From Muribaculaceae bacterium (lineage in GTDB: Bacteria; Bacteroidota; Bacteroidia; Bacteroidales; Muribaculaceae): a DNA stretch of 43,007 nucleotides. The position numbers were made by a program, and so were the translations under genes. Below the pieces are notes generated by a model. It did no database searches and had not been told where the DNA came from. It saw only the letters and a list, made by a program, of their open reading frames with translations. Shown one piece after another: positions 24,228-33,055 of this stretch (position 1 is its first letter; each line of letters opens with the position of its first letter). The stretch is taken from NCBI GenBank assembly GCA_017964485.1, contig JAGCRW010000008.1:1-43007 (forward strand). The letters run 5' to 3'.

Positions 24228-27221
24228 TTACCCCTGTGTGTTTCTTCGGCAAAAATCGATATATCGGCAGAGTTTGCAGGAGTTGATGTCCTCTGATTGT
24301 TCAAAAGGCTTAGTGGTATCAAATAGCGAACTCATCTCATTGTCCATTCTCTCCTTGAACTCGTCATTAATTGTGCGGTAATCTTCCAGTTGCGAGCCAT
24401 TATAAAGCACTCCAGTCTCACTCATGTTGCGCAACTTGTAAATTACAGGCATTATGGGTGTTTGAGGAATATTCTTCTCGAGGGCATAGGCATTGCAGTA
24501 GAGCATAAGCTGGAGCACACCGCGCAGATTCTTGCTTGCGGTAGTAACAGCGAATAGGTCATCAACGCTCACAAAACTGGTGGTGTCACTGCCACCCGTT
24601 TTATAGTCAACAATACGCAGCGTGCCATTGGGCAGGCGGTCGATGCGGTCGGCGATATAGGTGAAATTGAAATCCACGCCGCCATAGTTGAGCGTGATAT
24701 TGTGCTGGCATTCGCACTCCTCCACAATGAAGAATTGGTTTTTGTCATACTTTTTGAGCAGGTCAATATCGTAATAAAGAACCGCCAGGACATATTTCTT
24801 TATCGCCACGCTAACGATTGACGCCTCTCCATCAAGTCTGTCATTGTTGTGCAGATACTCCTTTTTGACAAGCTTATCGACCACATCATCCAAATCCCTA
24901 CTAATGAACCCTCTAATGTCATTGATTGATACGCGATTAATGCCAGTGCGCGGCTTGTCTCCCACATTAGGGTAATACAAGTGCTGGAGGGTGTCGTGGA
25001 CAATTGTTCCGAAGGTGCCAGCATCCATGAAATCAATATCATCGTCGCTAGAGCGAAGTCGTTCTATCTTGTTGAAATAGAACATCAATGGGCAATTCAC
25101 ATACTCCTTGATGGAACTTGCCGAGAGCCAGCGTTGCTTGCTGTTCATACCGGGGCGGAAGGTGTTGAGCTGCTCCACAGCATAGCCGCGTTTAGGCATC
25201 TTGATAGTGATGGGGTTGGTGATGACACTTGAGACGTTGAACATGCGACGCTTCACTTGACGATTATACACCAGCTCGAGCTGCGGCACATAACGTGTCA
25301 CCTCACTATTTCCTACAGGCTGGTCGCTGGTGTCGTAAACCATAATCAACCGCTTGGCGCGGCCAATGAGTCGGTAGAAGTGGTAGTTCCACATCATCTC
25401 CTGGTCGGCAACGGTTGACATGGCATAGTTGTATCGCATGAAATCGCTGATAAAGGAGTTGGTACGGGTCTTTCCAGGCATCATGCCCTCGTTGGCCGAG
25501 AGAATGATGACATTCTCGAAGTCGAGGCAGCGGGTCTCGAGCATACCCATAATCTGCAACCCTTGAAGAGGCTCACCCTCAAAAGGAATGGAAAATGCCG
25601 CAGCCAAGCGGTCAATGAGGTAGAATACCGACGACTCGCATGGGGGCACCTGATATCTTGCCAGGGCATCGATAAGCTGGTTGAGCACCTCGATGAACTG
25701 ATTGAGGAACGCCTCCTGGATGGTCATTACAGGCTGCTTGGCATCGCTGTCGATATTGTCACCGTCTATTTCATCTTTCTCAGTGGCCTTCATCGCCTCT
25801 ATCACTGTTTGGCAGAAGTCGATATATAGATTCAGGAGTTTAATCACATTCTGGGCATCATTCTCCTTGCCAAACGTTGTGAACAACAGTGCCAACTTGG
25901 TGTTAGCGAAATTGGACTGCGGCACGGCAAACATCCCTTGCTCGGCGATAAGTCGACGCATTTCCAACGCCTCGGCGCCAAAGTAGTTCTTGACAATAGG
26001 ATGCGAAAGCACAATCTTCACATCGCCACGGTAGAAAGTCCACTCTCCATCGGGATTGATGCGCGCCTTGCTATGCATATTGGCAACGACTCTCATCAAC
26101 GATGCTATATCGCTGGAGCTCAATGGATAGCCCATTGTCACATTCTTCTTCTCAAATTGTGGCGGCAACGAGTTGAGCAGCGGCACCAGCAAGCCATCAT
26201 CGGGGAGGATAAGCGCGGTATTGATAGCATCGTAACTGTCAATCACCTTATCTTTAATAAGCTGGTTAAGAAGATGGTAGCAATATTTTGCCTGGCCTAT
26301 GTTGGAAGGCACACCCACAACTTCTATCTCAGGAAACTCGTTTATTATCTCGCAAGTGAAGTCGTCGGGCTCGGGAAACTCATTCCTGAAGAATTTGACA
26401 TATTTAGAGCCATTATTGATGCTGTCATCGCCATTGAATGCAGCCGATGCCAAGTCCCAGAAGAACAACGCCCTACCCTGCTGCTTGAGGCGCTTAAAGA
26501 TTGCCACCTCACTAGTCGAGAGCTTATTGAATCCCACAAACACAAATTTCTCGTTACTCTTGAACTCGCGATCCTTCACCACCTCTACGGCATCGCGATA
26601 CATCCTTCCAATCGTGCACAGGCCACGAGACTGCAGCTCTCTGTTGTAGTCCTCATAGAGTTGATACAGGCTCTGCCAAAGCTTCAGATAACTGGCTTTC
26701 ACTTCCTTCTTCTCGTCACCACTGCTTTCATAGTTATGCCAGAATCTCTCGCTATCGACAGCCACGCTATCAACACCCAGGTTGAAATAGTGCGAAATAA
26801 TCTCTTTCAAGTCGTCGTCAATGTAGGTAGCCTGTATATTGCGGTACTCTTCCACATTCCTGAAAAGCTTCTCGGCTTTTACGAGATACATGTCCACATC
26901 ATTGAAGTCATTGAGCACGATATTGCCCCAATAGACAAATTTGTCGAACTCGTAATTTTCGTTACCAGCGATACGTTTATAGCATTGGTATAGTATAAAT
27001 AGCGCCTCTACAGGCCTTACTTGCACGCTGCCAGTGAGCGATGCGAGGAAGTCGGTGATGGTCATCACTTTAGGCATTAGATACACGCCATGGCTTGCCA
27101 TATCGAGTTCACGCTCCAAAAACTTGCAACTGCGATGGTTAGGCATCACAAAACAATAGTCGTGAATAGCAGGCTTAGCCTGAAAATATTGAGCAACTTG
27201 GCGAAGGAAAGGAGAGTTCAT
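24228..27221 (-). CDS. AddB-like PD-(D/E)XK nuclease/helicase-fold protein
   Basis: The 997-residue protein resembles the AddB subunit type of Bacteroidetes. The N-terminal region (CFVMPNHRSCKFLEREL, about 23-40) is helicase-like but has no usable Walker A lysine-threonine pair. The middle contains superfamily I-like segments (LILPDDGL, NVIILSANEGMMPG). The C-terminal nuclease domain shows IVDYKTG near residue 870, the D-x-K part of the PD-(D/E)XK site. Cysteines at about 707 (NCPLMFYF) and at the end (CKLCRYIDFC) would bind a 4Fe-4S cluster as in AddB. It should help process double-strand breaks for recombination. No addA is visible in the window. Confidence 0.88.
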   Translation of the reverse strand: MNSPFLRQVAQYFQAKPAIHDYCFVMPNHRSCKFLERELDMASHGVYLMPKVMTITDFLASLTGSVQVRPVEALFILYQCYKRIAGNENYEFDKFVYWGNIVLNDFNDVDMYLVKAEKLFRNVEEYRNIQATYIDDDLKEIISHYFNLGVDSVAVDSERFWHNYESSGDEKKEVKASYLKLWQSLYQLYEDYNRELQSRGLCTIGRMYRDAVEVVKDREFKSNEKFVFVGFNKLSTSEVAIFKRLKQQGRALFFWDLASAAFNGDDSINNGSKYVKFFRNEFPEPDDFTCEIINEFPEIEVVGVPSNIGQAKYCYHLLNQLIKDKVIDSYDAINTALILPDDGLLVPLLNSLPPQFEKKNVTMGYPLSSSDIASLMRVVANMHSKARINPDGEWTFYRGDVKIVLSHPIVKNYFGAEALEMRRLIAEQGMFAVPQSNFANTKLALLFTTFGKENDAQNVIKLLNLYIDFCQTVIEAMKATEKDEIDGDNIDSDAKQPVMTIQEAFLNQFIEVLNQLIDALARYQVPPCESSVFYLIDRLAAAFSIPFEGEPLQGLQIMGMLETRCLDFENVIILSANEGMMPGKTRTNSFISDFMRYNYAMSTVADQEMMWNYHFYRLIGRAKRLIMVYDTSDQPVGNSEVTRYVPQLELVYNRQVKRRMFNVSSVITNPITIKMPKRGYAVEQLNTFRPGMNSKQRWLSASSIKEYVNCPLMFYFNKIERLRSSDDDIDFMDAGTFGTIVHDTLQHLYYPNVGDKPRTGINRVSINDIRGFISRDLDDVVDKLVKKEYLHNNDRLDGEASIVSVAIKKYVLAVLYYDIDLLKKYDKNQFFIVEECECQHNITLNYGGVDFNFTYIADRIDRLPNGTLRIVDYKTGGSDTTSFVSVDDLFAVTTASKNLRGVLQLMLYCNAYALEKNIPQTPIMPVIYKLRNMSETGVLYNGSQLEDYRTINDEFKERMDNEMSSLFDTTKPFEQSEDINSCKLCRYIDFCRRNTQG

Positions 27222-27224
27222 ATT

Positions 27225-27281
27225 TAAGTGTAAAGTGTTAAGTTTTTAAGTGTTAAGTAGGGACGAGGCCTGCATCGTCCG
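27225..27281. repeat. TAAGTGTTAAG repeat plus REP-like palindrome, second copy
   Basis: AAGTGTAAAGTGTTAAG-type units (27225-27258) precede GTAGGGACGAGGCCTGCATCGTCCG. The palindrome (27261-27280) differs from the copy at 1150-1169 by one base. It lies immediately upstream of the nuclease start codon. Confidence 0.75.
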
Positions 27282-27326
27282 AAAGTATTAATTCCTAAAC
27301 ATTATAGGATTATTCTAACCAATAAC

Positions 27327-28448
27327 CTATTTCTTGATTAATATGGTAATTCTAATTGCGATGTCGAAGAGGACAATTTTGGCGTTGGCGTTGCCGCGTA
27401 TGTCACGGGCAGCATCGCTGAAGAGCTTGAGCATGCGCTCCACGTTCTCCTCGGTGATGAAGCGGGCGAAATTCTTGCTGAACTGAGACTCCTCTTGAGT
27501 CTCGTAGTTAAGGGCACCTATGCGCAGGTTGTAGATATAGTTCTCACGCACCATGCGTGCGGCGTAGTTGAGAAATCGCTGTGACTTCTCGCGCTTATAC
27601 TCGGCAATGTCCTCGCTCCATGCTTTCAGGCCCACCATGTCGCGCATATAGGCCAAGCGCATGAGTGCGACAAACTGCTGGTGAAAGTCGTGAATCTCGC
27701 TACTGTGGTCCATGTTGCGCAACGCCAAGACCACATTGCCGTCGGCAGGAGCAGCAAGAGCGAGCGCCTCGGTGATGTCAATGCCATGGGTGCGCGCAAG
27801 GTACTCAGCAATTTGCTGAGTTGAGGGCTTGCGAAGCTCAATGCGCTGGGTGCGAGAATAGATAGTTGGGAGAATGCCCTTCACATTATCGGTAGTGAGC
27901 AGAAAGATGCTGTCGGGCTCAGGTTCCTCGATGAGCTTGAGGAGCTTATTGGAGCACCCGGCGTTCATCTTGTCGGCCTGCCACATGATGAGAACCTTAT
28001 ATTTTGCAGTGTAGGCGCTGAGGCTCATCTTACGCACTATGTTATCACTCTCGCTGGCATAGATGAGTGGCTGGGCGTTCTCGTTGCCGATTGTCGCGAG
28101 CCACTGCTCATAGTCCTCGGCTATAATGCCACCTTCCACAAACTTCTTCCACTCGCTGCCAAAATCCTCGCTCACGGGTTTATCGCCCTTCTTGGTGATT
28201 GGATAGGAGAAAAACGTGTCGGCGTGGTTCATCGACTGATGCTGCAAGCACGAAGGGCACATCCCGCAAGAGTCGCCACCCGTGCGGTTGGTGCAGTGGA
28301 TATACTGCGCCGTTGCCATCGCCAGGGCAAGTTTTGGCACCCCTGGCTCTCCATAAAAAAGGAGGGCATGCGGAATGTGGTCGCTGTCAACCATGCGACG
28401 CACCTGCTCAATAGCCCGTTCATTGCCTATGATATCGCTAAATTTCAT
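27327..28448 (-). CDS. holB: DNA polymerase III delta prime subunit
   Basis: The 373-residue protein is a clamp-loader AAA+ subunit. The start MKFSDIIGNERAIEQV is typical, and the P-loop region reads GEPGVPKL (33-40), lacking the Ser/Thr after Lys, as expected of the non-hydrolysing delta prime subunit. A zinc module follows (Cys52, 61, 64, 67), then sensor and SRTQ regions near 200 and the helical collar at the C-terminus. It loads the sliding clamp with the gamma/tau and delta subunits. It is 105 bp upstream of the AddB-like gene on the same strand. Confidence 0.93.
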   Translation of the reverse strand: MKFSDIIGNERAIEQVRRMVDSDHIPHALLFYGEPGVPKLALAMATAQYIHCTNRTGGDSCGMCPSCLQHQSMNHADTFFSYPITKKGDKPVSEDFGSEWKKFVEGGIIAEDYEQWLATIGNENAQPLIYASESDNIVRKMSLSAYTAKYKVLIMWQADKMNAGCSNKLLKLIEEPEPDSIFLLTTDNVKGILPTIYSRTQRIELRKPSTQQIAEYLARTHGIDITEALALAAPADGNVVLALRNMDHSSEIHDFHQQFVALMRLAYMRDMVGLKAWSEDIAEYKREKSQRFLNYAARMVRENYIYNLRIGALNYETQEESQFSKNFARFITEENVERMLKLFSDAARDIRGNANAKIVLFDIAIRITILIKK

Positions 28449-28449
28449 T

Positions 28450-28490
28450 ATATATCCAAAACTGATAACTGATAACTCGAAACTGATAAC
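28450..28490. repeat. AACTGATAACTGATAACTC intergenic repeat
   Basis: Three degenerate copies of AAACTGATAACT lie in the 43-bp gap between holB and the kinase gene. They resemble the other simple intergenic repeats in style but use a different unit. Confidence 0.5.
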
Positions 28491-28491
28491 T

Positions 28492-30000
28492 CTATGGTGC
28501 CGCTACAGAATCTTCATAAAACTCATCGTCGGCCATGCTAGAATAATAATTCTCGGCATCTCGAGCATTACTAAGCTTATCAATAAGCTTGTTGGCCTTG
28601 CGTTGCTCCGAATCACTGAGTTCGTTGCAGTAGAGAGCCGCCTTAGCCCATTTCAACGCCTCATCATAATTATCCTTTTCCTCATAAAGGAGAGCAAGCG
28701 GATAGAATGCTCGTGCCGAATCTTTTTCGGCATATTTCTTGAGAAGCTTAAAGTCTTCGTTCTCGATAGCATATTGCAGTGATTTATCATCGTCATCTCT
28801 ACTGTGGCCGCCTTTGCTCCTGCTGTTTCCTGATGTCAAGGCGATAACGCCCCATGCTGCCAGGCCCAGTACCAGAATTGTCGCCAGTGCGCTAAGGGCG
28901 ATGATAAGCCCGCGTTTTGACTTGCGTTTTGGCTCGGAATTATAGGAATTGCCGGGATAGCTGTATTCTGGCTGCCTGTATCCACCCGAAACTATGCGTG
29001 TGTTGCTAGACTCGGGTGCCGATTGTGGAGCCACATAGTTCTGGCGCATTGTAGCATTGGCCACGTTCTGCGGAGCATTAGCCACAAAACCGCTCATAAA
29101 CTGCCTGACGGTGGCAGGGCGGTTGTTGAAGTCCTTGCTCATGCCGCGCACTATGTTGTCAATCGTCACCTTGCTCGCGCGACCGTGAAGGTCGGCAGCG
29201 ATAATGCCGGCGTTGATATCAAAGGCGCCCTTGGGATCGCGGCCTGTGAGCAAGAAGTAGCAGGTGGCTGCAAGGGAATAGATGTCGAGGCGCGGGTCAA
29301 ACCGGGTAACTCCGGCAAACTGCTCCATGGGCGAATAGCCCTGCGTCACGCCCTTCGAGGGGCGAGTGGTTGTGGGGGCGCCATCGTTGGTGAAATGCAC
29401 CGAGATTCCAAAGTCGATAAGCACTGGCACGTCGGGGCCGCCTTCGTCGCTCTGCCGCATGACAATGTTCTCGGGCTTGAGGTCGAGGTGCAGCATGTGG
29501 TTGTCGTGCAGGCACTGGATAGCATTGGCAATAGGTGTGATGATGCCGAGCATCGTCGCCTCGCTCACACCGCCACCATTATACTTCACCATCTTGCGCA
29601 AATCACCGCCCGAGAGATATTCCATCACGAAGTAGGCGGTGTTGTTGGCCTCAAACACCTCGTTCACTCTCACAATGTTGCTGTTGATGCTGCAAATGCG
29701 CTGCAGGCGCTGGCCCTCAGCGACGAAATCCTTGAGGCATGCCTCCATCTCGACCTTAGTGGTTGGAGAGTAGAGCATCTGTGTGGAGCCTTCGTTGCGC
29801 CAGCAGTTCGACGGGAAAAACTCCTTGACGGCAAAGTGGGTGGTGACGGCAATATTCCCCGCCATGATGCGAGCCTTTACCTTGTAGGTGATGCCAAAGC
29901 CTCCCTGACCCAGCACTTGCTCAATGGTATATACATGCGAACCGCCTGTGAGCTTAAACCCAACGGGCAACGCTTGTTCAAATTTCTTTCCTTCGGCCAT
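28492..30000 (-). CDS. Membrane Ser/Thr protein kinase, non-RD type
   Basis: The 502-residue protein begins with a Hanks-type kinase domain (about 22-305). It has the Gly loop GQGGFG (31-36), the ATP lysine in AVK (Lys59), a helix-C Glu near 95, the catalytic loop HLDLKPEN (171-178, Asp173), DFG (196-198), GYSPMEQ in place of the APE motif, LDIYSLA and the closing Arg294. The residue before Asp173 is Leu, not Arg, so it is a non-RD kinase and may not need activation-loop phosphorylation. A linker leads to a transmembrane helix (364-388), an Asp-rich patch (RDDDDKS) and a short TPR-like end. It has its own promoter and lies downstream of the FHA, zinc-ribbon and caspase genes, its likely partners. 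Confidence 0.93.
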   Translation of the reverse strand: MAEGKKFEQALPVGFKLTGGSHVYTIEQVLGQGGFGITYKVKARIMAGNIAVTTHFAVKEFFPSNCWRNEGSTQMLYSPTTKVEMEACLKDFVAEGQRLQRICSINSNIVRVNEVFEANNTAYFVMEYLSGGDLRKMVKYNGGGVSEATMLGIITPIANAIQCLHDNHMLHLDLKPENIVMRQSDEGGPDVPVLIDFGISVHFTNDGAPTTTRPSKGVTQGYSPMEQFAGVTRFDPRLDIYSLAATCYFLLTGRDPKGAFDINAGIIAADLHGRASKVTIDNIVRGMSKDFNNRPATVRQFMSGFVANAPQNVANATMRQNYVAPQSAPESSNTRIVSGGYRQPEYSYPGNSYNSEPKRKSKRGLIIALSALATILVLGLAAWGVIALTSGNSRSKGGHSRDDDDKSLQYAIENEDFKLLKKYAEKDSARAFYPLALLYEEKDNYDEALKWAKAALYCNELSDSEQRKANKLIDKLSNARDAENYYSSMADDEFYEDSVAAP

Positions 30001-30024
30001 GGATATTTAAGTTTTATGAGTCTA

Positions 30025-30032
30025 CAAAGATA
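30025..30032 (-). promoter_or_regulatory. -7 element of the kinase gene
   Basis: TATCTTTG on the minus strand lies 25 nt before the kinase ATG. The -33 element is weak. With the terminator at 30112 it makes the kinase a separate transcription unit. Confidence 0.6.
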
Positions 30033-30111
30033 CGACTTTTTTCTGAAAAAAACCACGAATTCTCACTAATTTTGGATTATGTTTTTTCAACTTGGCTTTC
30101 AATCATAGAAA

Positions 30112-30150
30112 CAATCCCCATTGAGCGCCTTATTGCGTCAATGGGGACAA
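30112..30150 (-). terminator. Probable terminator after the Sel1-repeat gene
   Basis: A 10-bp perfect stem (30115-30124 with 30138-30147), extended by weaker pairing, starts about 20 bp after the Sel1-gene stop. The following T run on the minus strand is short. Confidence 0.65.
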
Positions 30151-30168
30151 TTGTTTATGTTGCCTGAC

Positions 30169-31764
30169 TCAGAACTTTGTGCCAGCCAGCATGTTGATTA
30201 AGGTGTTGTTTTCTTTTGTTCTGCGCAGTTTGTCAACGTGTTTGTTGAGGTCTTCACTCTCTGGCAGCTTGACGATGCCTTTCTCGTAGAGAGTGGCGAG
30301 CTGCTTTGCCGACTCTGGGGTGAGGGCGCGCTGCGCCTCGGCAAGGAGGTAATAATTGGCGGCTTTATCCACGTCAATTTCCACGCCGCTGCCCTTTACG
30401 TACTTGTCGCCGAGCCTGCACTGCGCTGCCGCGCAACCTCCATTGGCGGCCACGGTGAGCATGTTGAGTGCGGTTTTGGAATCTTGCTTCACGCCATCGC
30501 CATTTTCAAGAAGCAAAGCGAGGTAATAACATGCAAGGGGGCTGCCACTGCTAGCTTTCTCTAGCATCTTGGCTGCCTTTTTCATGTCGCGTTTCTTGAT
30601 GAGAGCCACTCCTTGCATTGTTGTCCCCTCGGCAATTTGTGCCTTCTCCACCGCCTGAAATAGGCTCATAGCTGCTTTGGTGTTACCAGTGATGTTATAT
30701 TCATAGAGTCCTTTGAGGTAACTGTAGAATGGATCATTCTTTGACTTGAGGTCGGCAATGAGATTGCTGTACTCTGTAGCCTTGTTGGCCGACGCCACTA
30801 GTGCCATCCACTGCGCAGCGAGGGCATAGTTCTGTGGAGCGCCATTGCCCAATCGGTAACAGTTGGCGAGAGTCCACATCGCATTGTTGTTGCCTTTCTC
30901 GGCAGCAAATTTAATCATCTGGTATCCCTTTTTCTTATCTTGCTGGCTATTGCCGTTGAGGTAGATATCCCCCAACTTATAAGTGGCAGCCACATGACCT
31001 TGGTCAGCAGCCATTTGCAAGTATTCCAAGCCCTTAGTTTTATCTTGCCTCACACCATCTTTGCCATCATAGAGCATAAGTCCATAAAAATAGGATGCCC
31101 TGATGTCGCTCTTGAGAGCGGCTTTCTCGAAATATTTGAATGCCTCGCCTCGCTTACCATTGTTGTAGAGATACAGCCCCACAGGGAAGTAACTGTCCTC
31201 ATCGCCAGCGTCGGCGGCAAGGCGCTGATACTCTGCCGCCTTGTCGGTGTTGCGCTTCACGCCCACACCCTTGTCATAGCACTCCGTCATGAATTTGCAC
31301 GCAAACACATCGCCTTCCTTTGCCATTTCGTCAAAAGTCTCTACCATTCCCTCAAGCCCATCTCTTGTGGCAATAAGAAATAGCTTCATGGCGCGGTCGA
31401 GGTCTTGCTCCACGCCATCACCGCTGCCCAAACCGTTGTAGTAGAGCAGTCCAAGCCACCCTTTGGCCTCGGTGCTATAAGGCTTAGCTTCGGGGGTATC
31501 TATCTCGGCGGCGTTGAGGAACCACTCTGCGGCAGTCTTAAAATTCTGCTTGGCGCCATCAGAGCCAGCGTAATAGGCTTTTCCGAGCAAGAGCATCGCC
31601 TCGGCATCGCCTTGTGTGGCACGGTCTCGCAACTTGTCAAGTGTGCTCTTCTCTTCGACCACATTCTCGGTTTTCTTGTTGGCTTTCGACTTCTTTTGGT
31701 CACTGGCAGTAGTGAAGGTCACTGCCAAGACTAAGATTAATATTATTAGAGAATATCGTTTCAT
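30169..31764 (-). CDS. Exported Sel1-repeat protein
   Basis: The 531-residue product has a signal peptide (about 1-20) and then a Lys-rich linker. From residue 45 to the end it is a run of Sel1-like repeats, 36-40-residue helix pairs with the pattern A-x-x-x-L-G-x-x-Y (AMLLLGKAYYAGSDG, AKGWLGLLYYNGLGSGDGV, ASYFYGLMLYDGKDGV, ATYKLGDIYLNG, AQCRLGDKYVKGSGV). Such solenoids are scaffolds for protein complexes. It would act outside the cytoplasmic membrane. It is 79 bp downstream of the zinc-ribbon/FHA gene on the same strand and probably the last gene of that operon. Confidence 0.9.
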   Translation of the reverse strand: MKRYSLIILILVLAVTFTTASDQKKSKANKKTENVVEEKSTLDKLRDRATQGDAEAMLLLGKAYYAGSDGAKQNFKTAAEWFLNAAEIDTPEAKPYSTEAKGWLGLLYYNGLGSGDGVEQDLDRAMKLFLIATRDGLEGMVETFDEMAKEGDVFACKFMTECYDKGVGVKRNTDKAAEYQRLAADAGDEDSYFPVGLYLYNNGKRGEAFKYFEKAALKSDIRASYFYGLMLYDGKDGVRQDKTKGLEYLQMAADQGHVAATYKLGDIYLNGNSQQDKKKGYQMIKFAAEKGNNNAMWTLANCYRLGNGAPQNYALAAQWMALVASANKATEYSNLIADLKSKNDPFYSYLKGLYEYNITGNTKAAMSLFQAVEKAQIAEGTTMQGVALIKKRDMKKAAKMLEKASSGSPLACYYLALLLENGDGVKQDSKTALNMLTVAANGGCAAAQCRLGDKYVKGSGVEIDVDKAANYYLLAEAQRALTPESAKQLATLYEKGIVKLPESEDLNKHVDKLRRTKENNTLINMLAGTKF

Positions 31765-31843
31765 AACATTATAGTTTTAAGTTAAATGTCAAGTGGGCTG
31801 CGCTCCCTAATCTCTAATCGGAACGAAGTGTTATGCTCCTGTT

Positions 31844-33022
31844 TTATTTAGCGTCCTCACTAGCTTTAACAAACGAAATTACAGTCTTTCCCATGCATAT
31901 CGTGTCGCCATAGTTGAGCAGCACGGTCATGCCATTCTCCACAACACGGTTATTGACAAAGATTTTGTTGGTGCTGCGCAAGATTCTCAGCTCATAGGTG
32001 TAATCATAGCTGCCTTGCCTGAGCACCGCCGAGATTTCCACCGACTGGCGGCTCATCTCATCATCGCCAGTAATCATCACAGTAGATGGCAAATCGGGGT
32101 CAAATCGACCAATGGTGGTCCGTCCTGGACGAAGGCGGTGACTTTGTGAACGCGAAATGAACGAGCCAGTTTTCCAGGTGAGCATGCCCTTAGGTTCGGT
32201 TGCGACAATTGGAACCGCCCCACCAATGGCAGGAGGCTGAACACCAGGCCCCATTGGAGGAACTGGAACGCCCACGGGAGGGGGTGGAGGCATGCCAGGC
32301 CCTACTGCAGGTATTCTTGGTGGAACTTGTACACCGGCGACAGGAGGAGGAACAGCAGCCCTCGCTGGAGGAAGAGGGTTGTGAACAGGCGGTTTATAGG
32401 CATTACGCCCAGCGTTTGCACCAAATCCTCCACCAGGGGACAACAAAACGGTGCTTGGTCCATCATCATCGTCCTGTGGAGGTGCGGGGTGCGGAGGCGG
32501 AACGACATTTGGTTTAGCAGCCTGGTGAGGCACAGCTGCCTCTCCCATCGAACTATACACCACCTGTGTGCCACACTTCGAGCATTTCACCCTCATCAGC
32601 TTGCCGGCGACACGAGGCATTATCACAATATCCTTGCTGCACCCAGGACACACAAAGCGGTACTGCGTGTTGACCTGAGCCTTCTCCATGATTTGATAAT
32701 GCCCCTTTCCGGGTGGCACGATGGGAATGCCCAGCACGGGGATGCTGGCATTAGGTCTTTGCTTAGAATCCACAGGCTCAGCATGCTGCATTTCCTTGGG
32801 CAAGCCACGCGATATCACGCGGTCGTTAAGAATGTCAGATTTCAGCACTTTGACTTCTACCCCATCGGCAGCATTAACCTCAAACGACACCTTGTTCTGG
32901 CAATGCGGACATGTAAATTTGTATCTGCCAGGTTTGGGCGGCATTTTCACCGTCAACTCCTTGCCACAATGGTCGCAAACCACAGTTTTCAACCTTGCCT
33001 GTTTATTGTTCTGTTCATCCAT
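31844..33022 (-). CDS. Zinc-ribbon and FHA domain protein with Pro-rich linker
   Basis: The 392-residue protein has two zinc-ribbon modules, with Cys16, Cys19, Cys38, Cys41 and Cys125, Cys128, Cys147, Cys150. A linker very rich in Pro and Gly (about 165-280) follows, then a C-terminal FHA domain (about 296-386) with GRTTIGRF, MSRQSVEI and NKIFVNNRVV. FHA domains read phosphothreonine; here the usual His after the Ser-Arg pair is replaced, so affinity may be altered. No signal peptide or membrane segment is seen, so it is cytoplasmic. The zinc modules strongly resemble the free-standing 130-residue protein at 35314. It probably recognises targets of the kinase at 28492 (inference). Confidence 0.88.
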   Translation of the reverse strand: MDEQNNKQARLKTVVCDHCGKELTVKMPPKPGRYKFTCPHCQNKVSFEVNAADGVEVKVLKSDILNDRVISRGLPKEMQHAEPVDSKQRPNASIPVLGIPIVPPGKGHYQIMEKAQVNTQYRFVCPGCSKDIVIMPRVAGKLMRVKCSKCGTQVVYSSMGEAAVPHQAAKPNVVPPPHPAPPQDDDDGPSTVLLSPGGGFGANAGRNAYKPPVHNPLPPARAAVPPPVAGVQVPPRIPAVGPGMPPPPPVGVPVPPMGPGVQPPAIGGAVPIVATEPKGMLTWKTGSFISRSQSHRLRPGRTTIGRFDPDLPSTVMITGDDEMSRQSVEISAVLRQGSYDYTYELRILRSTNKIFVNNRVVENGMTVLLNYGDTICMGKTVISFVKASEDAK

Positions 33023-33055
33023 GCATTTTTATTTTGCAACAATCACAAGTGACGT

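Noticed and set aside
25938-26993. Plus-strand frame of 351 codons opposite the AddB-like gene
   Set aside because: It is antisense to a clear conserved gene and has no recognisable motifs.
29023-30069. Plus-strand frame of 348 codons opposite the kinase gene
   Set aside because: Antisense shadow; the kinase motifs on the minus strand are unmistakable.
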